A stretch of DNA of 33,793 nt, taken from assembly GCA_016930595.1 (NCBI GenBank), contig JAFGGJ010000055.1:1-33793 (forward strand). The letters run 5' to 3'. The position numbers and the translations under genes were made by a program. The DNA comes from Planctomycetota bacterium. Lineage in GTDB: Bacteria > Planctomycetota > SZUA-567 > JAFGGJ01. Shown here piece by piece: positions 23,988 to 30,174 of this stretch; position 1 is the stretch's first letter; each line of letters starts with the position of its first letter. Below the pieces are notes generated by a model, which saw only the letters and a program-made list of their open reading frames with translations, was not told the DNA's origin and made no database searches.

Positions 23988-24361
23988 CGCCCCCGCAGAA
24001 CCTCCCCGACGCCCCGGACGAAGCCCACGAAGCCCTCTGCCGCAAGTGCGGCAAGTGCTGCCGCCGCAAGGTCCTCGTCGGCCGACGCGTCGTCTACATG
24101 CAGGATTACTGCAGGTTCCTCGACACTTCCACCATGCTCTGCAGGATCTACGAGCGCCGCTTCCAGCTCAATCCTTCCTGCAAGACCGTCTCCGCCGCCA
24201 TCCGCATGGGCATCCTCCCCGCTGACTGCCCCTACGTTCAGGGCGTAAAGGACTACGTCCCACCCGTCGAAGACTGGGACTCCGCCGAAGCCGACGGCAT
24301 CCTTGATGGTTTTACGCGGGAATCACGTCCCTCCGGCGACTTGACCTCCGGTAACGCTTGA
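23984..24361 (+). CDS. YkgJ-family cysteine-cluster protein
   Basis: This encodes 125 residues from a TTG that overlaps the preceding stop in a TTGA arrangement. The cysteine pattern CRKCGKCCRRK, DYCRFLD, LCRIYERR, SCKT and DCPYV matches the putative zinc- or iron-chelating YkgJ family (PF03692). The biochemical role is not established; a metal site or Fe-S cluster is inferred from the Cys spacing. The protein is soluble and cytoplasmic. Its 3' end contains the -35 box of the tRNA-Arg promoter. Confidence 0.85.
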   Translation: MTPPQNLPDAPDEAHEALCRKCGKCCRRKVLVGRRVVYMQDYCRFLDTSTMLCRIYERRFQLNPSCKTVSAAIRMGILPADCPYVQGVKDYVPPVEDWDSAEADGILDGFTRESRPSGDLTSGNA

Positions 24362-24369
24362 TGTATACT
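24341..24369 (+). promoter_or_regulatory. strong promoter of tRNA-Arg
   Basis: TTGACC (24341-24346) and TATACT (24364-24369) are exactly 17 bases apart and each matches consensus in five of six positions. The predicted start is about 7 bases before the mature tRNA. The -35 lies inside the end of the YkgJ-like coding region. Confidence 0.8.
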
Positions 24370-24382
24370 TCCATGAGTTGGT

Positions 24383-24459
24383 GCGCCCTTAGCCTAATTG
24401 GATAAGGCACCTGACTACGGATCAGGAGATTAGGGGTTCGAATCCCTTAGGGCGCGCCA
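24383..24459 (+). tRNA. tRNA-Arg, anticodon ACG
   Basis: This is a complete 77-base cloverleaf. The acceptor stem pairs GCGCCCT with AGGGCGC, followed by discriminator G and an encoded CCA. The D stem is GCCT/AGGC. The anticodon stem CCTGA/TCAGG holds loop CTACGGA, giving anticodon ACG (Arg, CGN codons, with A34 normally converted to inosine by TadA). The T arm contains the GTTCGAAT loop region. A T-rich run (24460-24470) follows and may help termination. No integrase or attachment-site duplication is seen beside it. Confidence 0.97.
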
Positions 24460-24473
24460 TTTTTCTTTTCCGT

Positions 24474-24501
24474 TTGAACCTGCCGCCGCTCAGGCTATCA
24501 T
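24474..24501 (+). promoter_or_regulatory. promoter of the EamA-type transporter gene
   Basis: TTGAAC (24474-24479) and TATCAT (24496-24501) are 16 bases apart, just after the T-rich end of the tRNA unit. The start would lie near 24508, very close to the ribosome-binding site. Confidence 0.5.
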
Positions 24502-24518
24502 CCCCGCCGGGAGATACC

Positions 24519-25487
24519 ATGGACCCTCACATCCAGGGCGTCATGCTTGTCCTCTGCTCCGCCTGTCTCCTGGCGGTGAGCATGAACATCGCCAAGGCCG
24601 TCATTCCGCGCCTCCCGCTCTACCTCCTGCTCGCCGCAAGATCCTTCGGCGCCCTCGTCCTCCTCGTCCCCCTCACCATTGTTCTCGGCAGACAGGAATC
24701 ACAGTCCCCCTCGCTCTTCTTCCTCGTCGCCTTCGCGCTCGGCGGCCTCGTCTGGCCCGGCCTCGTGAACGTGCTCGCCTACAAGGCCCTGCGCGTCCTA
24801 CCGGTAAACGTCAACCGCCCCATCTTCCAGACCTACCCCGCCGTCGCCTTCGTCCTCTCCATACCCCTGGCCCTCGGCACGTTCAGCTTCGTCAAGCTTG
24901 CAGGAGTCCTTCTGGCGACTGCCGGCGCCTCCGGCTTCGCCCTCTTCAACAGGGATGCCTCGAACCCCGGCAAAAAACTCCCCCGTCTCGCCATCGCCAT
25001 GGTCGCCATCTCCGCAGTCATCCAGGCCGTCGGACATCTCATCTGGCGCTGGGTCCGCACCGAAAACATTATCCCCCCCTGCGAAATGAACATGCTCCAG
25101 CATATCCCCGCCCTCGTTTTCTTCGGCGTCCTCACCTTCGCCACCTGGCGCCTTGAACCCCCCGAACGCAGGGCTTTCTCCAAGAAAGACCTCCTCCTCG
25201 CCGCCTTCTCCGGCATGCTCCTTTTCGGCGTCGGCAACACGCTCTATTTCGTCGCCCTCAAACACCTCGACCCGGGCCCCGCCGGCGCCGTCTACTCGGT
25301 CAACATCCTCCTGACCGCCGCCCTGGCTCGATTCACGCTCAAGGAACGCTGGACGCGTGCTCAGGCCCTTTCGGCCGCCCTCGTTCTCGCCGGCGTCGCG
25401 CTGCTCTCGCTCCACGGCGACACCCGAAACGCCCCACGTCCCGGCACCCCCGCCCCCGCCCCTCCGGCAGCCTCCGCATCCCCCTGA
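24519..25487 (+). CDS. EamA/DMT-family transporter
   Basis: This encodes 322 residues from the ATG at 24519 (GGGAG upstream). Hydrophobicity suggests about ten transmembrane helices arranged as two EamA repeats (PF00892), e.g. GVMLVLCSACLLAVSMNIAK in the first and AFSGMLLFGVGNTLYFVALK in the second. The ending SVNILLTAALARFTLKERWT is typical of the family, followed by a proline-rich cytoplasmic tail. DMT proteins export or exchange metabolites in the inner membrane; the substrate is unknown. The gene converges on the acyltransferase gene with 9 bases between stop codons. Confidence 0.87.
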   Translation: MDPHIQGVMLVLCSACLLAVSMNIAKAVIPRLPLYLLLAARSFGALVLLVPLTIVLGRQESQSPSLFFLVAFALGGLVWPGLVNVLAYKALRVLPVNVNRPIFQTYPAVAFVLSIPLALGTFSFVKLAGVLLATAGASGFALFNRDASNPGKKLPRLAIAMVAISAVIQAVGHLIWRWVRTENIIPPCEMNMLQHIPALVFFGVLTFATWRLEPPERRAFSKKDLLLAAFSGMLLFGVGNTLYFVALKHLDPGPAGAVYSVNILLTAALARFTLKERWTRAQALSAALVLAGVALLSLHGDTRNAPRPGTPAPAPPAASASP

Positions 25488-25496
25488 CACGGCCGC

Positions 25497-26426
25497 TTAT
25501 CGCACCCGGCCGTCCTTTTCATTCATCGGGACCTGCCTCCACCGCCTCTGCGCCCACAGCCACTGCTCGGGATGCTCCCTTATCGCCTCTTCGAACACCT
25601 CGTTCATCCTCTGCGTCATCAGGCGCGCCGCCTCCCCCTCGTCTTCCACTCCTTCCGGCCGGTCTATCTCCGGCCATACCACCAGCACGTGCTTCCCGTC
25701 CTCCCTCCGGTAGCTCGTCACGGGCACCATCGGAGCCCCCGCCTTCAACGCTATCCTCGCCGCCGTGTCCACCGTCCTGCATTCCCTCCCGAAAAACGTC
25801 CCCTCTATCCCCTCGTCGGCGTGCTGGTCGCTCATTATCGCCATCACCGCCCCCGACCTCACCCGTCTCACCGCTTCCACCACCCCCTTCTTCGACTTCT
25901 CGATCGGCGCCAGGCCCCACTTCTTCCGCACCCGCTCCACGTACGCGTCTATGTACGGGTTCCTGAAACGCTTGATTATGCTCCCCGGCGGCATCCCCTC
26001 CACCGCCGTCATCTGCCCGCAGTATTCCCAGTTCCCCATGTGCCCCGTGGGCACCACCACGCCCTTCCCGGCGTCGAAGTATGTCCTGAGTTCTCCGCTG
26101 CTGTCCAGCACCGCACGCACGCGGAACTCCTCCTCGTTCTTCATACGCGCAAGCTGAAAAAACTCCGCCGCCACCTTCCCGATGTGCCTGTAGACTTTCA
26201 GGGCGATGCGCCTCGCCTCGTCCTCTTCCACACCCAGCGACGCCCGGATGTTCCCCGCCGCACGCTTCACGTGTCCGGGGTCGAAAAACGCCGTCACGCG
26301 GCCCAGCGCACCGCCCACACGCTGCGCCGTCCCGTACGGCAGCATGCCCAGAAGCCACCCCAGCAGTCTCAGCATCGCGTACGCCGCGTATGCCGCTATC
26401 CCGCCGTGCCGGCCGTCTTCAGCCAA
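25497..26426 (-). CDS. LpxL/HtrB-family lipid A acyltransferase-like protein
   Basis: This encodes 309 residues from a TTG at 26426, preceded by GGGAG, overlapping the nagA-like stop by 8 bases. After a hydrophobic N-terminal segment (AYAMLRLLGWLLGMLPYG) it has the LpxL/MsbB-type acyltransferase pattern (PF03279). This includes the catalytic HX4E in PTGHMGNWEYCG, SDQHADEGIEGTFFG, and near the end QWLWAQRRWRQVP. These enzymes add secondary acyl chains to lipid A, or acylate related lipids, at the inner membrane's cytoplasmic face. Together with lpxC it supports an LPS-type outer membrane. Whether the acceptor is Kdo-lipid A or another glycolipid cannot be told. Confidence 0.87.
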   Translation of the reverse strand: MAEDGRHGGIAAYAAYAMLRLLGWLLGMLPYGTAQRVGGALGRVTAFFDPGHVKRAAGNIRASLGVEEDEARRIALKVYRHIGKVAAEFFQLARMKNEEEFRVRAVLDSSGELRTYFDAGKGVVVPTGHMGNWEYCGQMTAVEGMPPGSIIKRFRNPYIDAYVERVRKKWGLAPIEKSKKGVVEAVRRVRSGAVMAIMSDQHADEGIEGTFFGRECRTVDTAARIALKAGAPMVPVTSYRREDGKHVLVVWPEIDRPEGVEDEGEAARLMTQRMNEVFEEAIREHPEQWLWAQRRWRQVPMNEKDGRVR

Positions 26427-27696
26427 CCGCCGTCTCCCTGCCTCCCACGAAGACCTTCCTTACCGCCAGCTCCCCGTCAAGCAGCACCATGTCCGCCAGC
26501 TTCCCCTTCTCCAGCCTCCCCCTGTCCTTCAGTCCCAGCACCCCCGCCGGAATCTCCGTCGCCATCTTCACGGCATGCGCCAGCGCCTCCCCGAAAGTCG
26601 GCGCCTCGTCGAATACGCCCCTCGTGTACACCCCGGGATGGTTCCCCGCCAGCCACCTCGCCACGTTCGCCACCGCGCGGTCCATCGTCAGTATGCTGCC
26701 GAACAGCGTGAACTCCGTCCCCTCCAGCCGCAGCACCCCCCCGTCGTCGCTCATCACACCGCGCTTGTCGCCTATCACGAATCCCTTTATCCCGGCCGCC
26801 TCCACGGGAGGCATCGCGTCCGTTATCAGCGCCGCCTTCAGCCCGCGCGCCCCCAGAAAGTCCATCACGTACCGAGGGTTTATGTGGTACCCGTCGCATA
26901 TCAGCTCCAGGACCACCTCTTCCCTCTCCATTATCGCCTCCATCGCTCCCCCGGGAGGCTTGAAAGTCGTGAATATCGGCCCGTTCGAATAGTGCGTCGC
27001 CAGCCGCATCCCGGCGTCTATCGCCGCCATCGTCTCGGCGTAGCGCGCCGCCGAATGCCCCGTCGCAGGCACCACGCCCCTCTCGCTCAGGTGCCTTATC
27101 AGCCTTATCGCAGGCTCCCCGTACTCCGGGGCCACCGTCACCACACGGATCGTCCCCCCGGCCGCCTCGTTCAGCTCCTCGAACAGCGCAATGTCAGGCT
27201 CCCGGAAATATTTCTCGCTCTGCGCTCCCGCGTACGCCTGCTCCTTCAGAAACGTTCCCTCGCAGTACGCCCCTTCCAGTCTGCCCCCGTTTTCCACCGC
27301 CCCGATGTTCTCCGCAAGCCCCTCCAGCGACGCCTTTATCTCCCCGATCGGCGCCGCTATCGTCCCCAGCAGCAGCGTCGTCGTACCGTGCTTCGCGTGC
27401 GCACGGCTTATCTCCGCCGGCCCCTTCCTCCGCGTCTCCTCGTCCGTCCTGAATCCTTCCGCCGCGGCGTCGTACCGTCCGCTCGTCAGGTCGTATCCCG
27501 CGCCCCCGTGGCAGTGCAGATCGACAAACCCCGGCGCCAGGTATCCTCCTTCCCCGTCTATCACCTCCGCCCCGGCGGGGATTTTCATCTCCGCCCCCCC
27601 CACTCCCGCGATCTTCCCGCCGTCCACCAGCACCGCCCCGTCCCTTACCGCTTCGCCGGGGATGACCGGCTTCACGTTATTTATCACCAACGCCAT
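26419..27696 (-). CDS. nagA: N-acetylglucosamine-6-phosphate deacetylase-like amidohydrolase
   Basis: The 425-residue protein follows the NagA pattern. It starts with a urease-like beta segment, then APGFVDLHCHGGAGYD (metal-site His-x-His), EGAYCEGTFLKEQAY (metal Glu, usually HLEGPF), ATGHSAA, THYSNG, ICDGYHINP (substrate His) and LITDAMPP (catalytic Asp). It should deacetylate GlcNAc-6-phosphate to glucosamine-6-phosphate during amino-sugar recycling in the cytoplasm. The Cys-Glu-Gly-Thr and His-Tyr-Ser-Asn variants differ from E. coli NagA, so another N-acetylhexosamine phosphate is possible. GGAAGG precedes the ATG. It lies between the dCMP deaminase gene (19 bases) and the acyltransferase gene (overlap). 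Confidence 0.85.
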   Translation of the reverse strand: MALVINNVKPVIPGEAVRDGAVLVDGGKIAGVGGAEMKIPAGAEVIDGEGGYLAPGFVDLHCHGGAGYDLTSGRYDAAAEGFRTDEETRRKGPAEISRAHAKHGTTTLLLGTIAAPIGEIKASLEGLAENIGAVENGGRLEGAYCEGTFLKEQAYAGAQSEKYFREPDIALFEELNEAAGGTIRVVTVAPEYGEPAIRLIRHLSERGVVPATGHSAARYAETMAAIDAGMRLATHYSNGPIFTTFKPPGGAMEAIMEREEVVLELICDGYHINPRYVMDFLGARGLKAALITDAMPPVEAAGIKGFVIGDKRGVMSDDGGVLRLEGTEFTLFGSILTMDRAVANVARWLAGNHPGVYTRGVFDEAPTFGEALAHAVKMATEIPAGVLGLKDRGRLEKGKLADMVLLDGELAVRKVFVGGRETAVG

Positions 27697-27715
27697 CTCT
27701 CGGCCTTCCGTATCC

Positions 27716-28213
27716 TTATTCCTGCGGCAGATCCAGCGGCTCCTGCTTCGAGCCCGCTTCCTTCTCGATTATCCGGTACGGCACCCCGGCTTCATCCAGC
27801 AGCTTCTTGGCCAGCTCGTCCGGGTATCCCGCCTTCGCCACTATTTCCGCGACGCCGGCGTTTATCAGCATCTTCGCACACAGGCTGCACGGCATCGTCG
27901 TGCAGTAGAGCGTGCTCTTCTCCGTCGATACCCCGTATATCGCCGCCTGGATTATCGTGTTCATCTCAGCGTGCAGCGCACGGCACAGCTCGTGCCTTTC
28001 GCCGGACGGCACACCGAGTTCCTGGCGCATGCAGCCGAGGTCTATGCAGTGCGGCACCCCCTTGGGCGCTCCGTTGTATCCCGTCGAAAGTATCCTCTTG
28101 TCCCGCACCAGCACCGCCCCCACCTTGCGCCTCAGGCACGTCGAACGCGTGCTCACGTACTCCGCTATCGAAAGAAAATACTCCTCCCACGACGGTCTCT
28201 TGTCTTCCGGCAT
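27716..28213 (-). CDS. dCMP/deoxycytidylate deaminase (ComEB-like)
   Basis: This encodes 165 residues from the ATG at 28213 ([13 protein letters not shown]). The zinc deaminase motif is intact: ALHAEMNTI with the proton-shuttling Glu, and [12 protein letters not shown] with the two Cys ligands (PF00383). [13 protein letters not shown] and [14 protein letters not shown] are the substrate-binding blocks shared with ComEB and dCMP deaminases. The enzyme turns dCMP into dUMP for thymidylate synthesis. A longer reading from a GTG at 28264 is excluded because that codon overlaps the -10 box. The gene leads a run with nagA and the acyltransferase gene. Confidence 0.9.
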   Translation of the reverse strand: MPEDKRPSWEEYFLSIAEYVSTRSTCLRRKVGAVLVRDKRILSTGYNGAPKGVPHCIDLGCMRQELGVPSGERHELCRALHAEMNTIIQAAIYGVSTEKSTLYCTTMPCSLCAKMLINAGVAEIVAKAGYPDELAKKLLDEAGVPYRIIEKEAGSKQEPLDLPQE

Positions 28214-28255
28214 CCCGTTTCGGCTCCAGTTCTCCGGGCCACTGCTGTTCCGCCC

Positions 28256-28261
28256 ATTATA
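28256..28261 (-). promoter_or_regulatory. -10 box of the dCMP deaminase gene
   Basis: A perfect TATAAT on the minus strand gives a leader of about 36 bases. The -35 position is occupied by G-tracts and has no consensus match. Confidence 0.45.
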
Positions 28262-28266
28262 CACGT

Positions 28267-28301
28267 CCCCCCGCCCCCCGCCGTCCCCGTCTTCCTTCCC
28301 C
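28267..28301 (-). other. possible G-quadruplex upstream of the dCMP deaminase promoter
   Basis: On the minus strand four G-runs of 4, 4, 6 and 6 bases are separated by loops of 9, 5 and 1 bases, directly upstream of the -10 box. The sequence could fold into a quadruplex; there is no further support. Confidence 0.35.
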
Positions 28302-28318
28302 GCACCGCGCCCGCCGTC

Positions 28319-29101
28319 CTACAGGACGTCCCTCGCCACGCTCAGGGCGTACACCCTGCCCGCTCCCGCCTGTTTCAGCGCACGGGCGCCGTCGTCCATC
28401 GTCGCCCCCGTCGTGATGATGTCGTCCACCAGGATGACGCCCGCCCCTTCCTCCACGCTTCCGGCCGCACCGGCGAACGCCCCCGCCGTCTCCGCCCTCC
28501 TTTCACCGGCGGACAGTCCGGCTAGCGGCCGCGTATCCTTCGCCCGGCCTATCGCCTCCGGACGGTACTCCATCCCCTCCGCCTCGGCGAACTTCTCCGC
28601 AAATATCCCCACCGGGTCGTAACCGCGGGTCCTCCTCCTGGCTCCCGCCGGAGGCACCGGCACCACCGTCCCCGCCTTCCCGAAAAACGCCGACCTACCG
28701 TACGCCCTCGACAGCAGTTCCGCAAAGTGTCCAGCAACCTGCAGCATGGCCCCGTACTTGTACCGCCTGATCATCTCCCTCACCCTGCCCTCGTACCGGC
28801 TCGCCGATGCCGCGTACGTGAACCGGTAAGCCACGTGTTCGCAGTGTCTGCACCCCCCGCGCTCGGCGCGGTCCGCAGCGCTTTCCAGGGGATACCCGCA
28901 CCTCTCGCACAGCAGTTCGTCGTCGCCGAACGTCTCTTCCGCCGACAGGCACAGCGCGCACAGCCCGCTCGAAGCATCCACGCCCCCGGCCGACCCGCAG
29001 TATATGCACTTCGGCGGATACACCAGGTTCAGCGCTCCCTCGGCCAGCCCCTTCAGGACGCCCATGGCCCCCGTCCCCGCTCCGCACGGACTCCCGTTCA
29101 A
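28319..29101 (-). CDS. ComF-family phosphoribosyltransferase-like protein
   Basis: This encodes 260 residues from an ATG overlapping the sppA stop (ATGA). The N-terminal part has paired cysteines typical of ComF zinc fingers: PPKCIYCGS, LCALCLS, LCERCGYP and GGCRHCEH. The C-terminal part is a type I phosphoribosyltransferase fold with GTVVPVPPAGARRRTRGYD and the PRPP loop VILVDDIITTGATM. ComF proteins act in DNA uptake for natural transformation and possibly in recombination, on the cytoplasmic side. Here the gene is the last of a tightly coupled operon headed by the LacI-PilZ regulator. No other competence gene is nearby, although dCMP deaminase belongs to the ComEB family. Confidence 0.92.
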   Translation of the reverse strand: MNGSPCGAGTGAMGVLKGLAEGALNLVYPPKCIYCGSAGGVDASSGLCALCLSAEETFGDDELLCERCGYPLESAADRAERGGCRHCEHVAYRFTYAASASRYEGRVREMIRRYKYGAMLQVAGHFAELLSRAYGRSAFFGKAGTVVPVPPAGARRRTRGYDPVGIFAEKFAEAEGMEYRPEAIGRAKDTRPLAGLSAGERRAETAGAFAGAAGSVEEGAGVILVDDIITTGATMDDGARALKQAGAGRVYALSVARDVL

Positions 29102-30174
29102 TACGCGGGCCCCCTGTAGATGTACATCGGCCCCTCCACGTTCAGCATACGGGCCGCCGCCGCCGACAGCGGATCCCCCCCCCCGGCGTCGAACCCTATC
29201 ATGTTCATGATGCTCGCGCGGGTACCGTACTCGACTACCATAGCGTCGCTCACTCCGGCGAGTTCCTCCGCCACTTTTATCGCCTCTTCACGGTATCCTA
29301 TCGCGTCCACGAGTCCGGCGTCCAGGGCGTCCGCCGCCGCAAACACCCTGCCGTCAGCCAGCGCCTTCACCTTCTCGACCTCCATGTTCCTCCCGGCGCT
29401 CACCACGTCCACGAACCTCCCATACACGGCGTCCACCGTCTTCTGCAGTATCGCCATCTCCTCGTCGTCGGGCCTGCGGTACATGCTCAGCAGGTCCTTG
29501 TGCGGACCGCTCTTCACCGTCACCACGTCCAGCCCCACCTTGTCCATCAGCCCCTTGACCTGCGGAAACTGCATTATCACGCCTATCGACCCCGTTATCG
29601 TCGTCGGATGCGCCACTATCCTGTCGCAGCCGGCCGCCACGTAGTACCCCCCAGACGCCGCCAGGTTCCCCAGAAGCGCCACCTTCGGCACCTTCACGTC
29701 CCCCAGCCTGTGGTGCACCACGTCGCTCATCGTCGCCCCGCCGCCCGGAGAATCCACCGACACGATCACCGCTTTCAGGTTGCTCTCCTTCTCCAGGGCC
29801 TTCAGCTTGTCGAGAAATCCCGCGGCGGCCCCCTTCCCCATGTAATCCCCGGCTTCTATGAACCCGTGCAGCGGCACTATCGCTATCACGCTCTTCGGAT
29901 CCCCTTCCCTCACCACGTGCTTCTCTATCCCCCCGCCTCCCATCAGCGCGGCCGGCCCCTTCACCGCCATTATCACAACGCTCACCGCCACGTTCACCAG
30001 GAACAGCACCCCCAGCACCATCAGCGCACGCGACACGAACCTCCCCAGCGCGCTCCCCCTGGGCCGCTCCGCCTGCAGAGTCGGAGCGCTCGACGGCACC
30101 ACGTGCACCGCCTCCGCCTCCTCCTGTCCCGTCTCATCCCAGCTCTCCCCGAATATCTCCGTCTCACTCACCAT
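29098..30174 (-). CDS. sppA: signal peptide peptidase SppA, short form
   Basis: This encodes 358 residues from the ATG at 30174 (AAGGAG upstream), overlapping the preceding gene by 11 bases. An acidic cytoplasmic N-terminus of about 45 residues precedes one transmembrane helix (about 48-71). The S49 peptidase domain follows: VIVSVDSPGGGATMSDVV, the nucleophile Ser174 in NLAASGGYYVAAGC, TGSIGVIMQFPQVKGLMDKV, and the catalytic Lys226 in VKSGPHKD. SppA degrades leftover signal peptides and membrane-associated peptides at the inner membrane. Only one S49 domain is present, as in Bacillus-type and archaeal forms. An upstream in-frame ATG at 30225 lies deep in the previous gene and is rejected. Confidence 0.93.
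   Translation of the reverse strand: MVSETEIFGESWDETGQEEAEAVHVVPSSAPTLQAERPRGSALGRFVSRALMVLGVLFLVNVAVSVVIMAVKGPAALMGGGGIEKHVVREGDPKSVIAIVPLHGFIEAGDYMGKGAAAGFLDKLKALEKESNLKAVIVSVDSPGGGATMSDVVHHRLGDVKVPKVALLGNLAASGGYYVAAGCDRIVAHPTTITGSIGVIMQFPQVKGLMDKVGLDVVTVKSGPHKDLLSMYRRPDDEEMAILQKTVDAVYGRFVDVVSAGRNMEVEKVKALADGRVFAAADALDAGLVDAIGYREEAIKVAEELAGVSDAMVVEYGTRASIMNMIGFDAGGGDPLSAAAARMLNVEGPMYIYRGPAY

Noticed and set aside
24383..24459. tRNA-Arg as an integration site for a mobile element.
   Set aside because: No integrase, direct repeat of the tRNA end, or compositional break is seen on either side.
28214..28264. GTG start of dCMP deaminase at 28264.
   Set aside because: The codon overlaps the TATAAT -10 box and the added residues are not conserved in the family.
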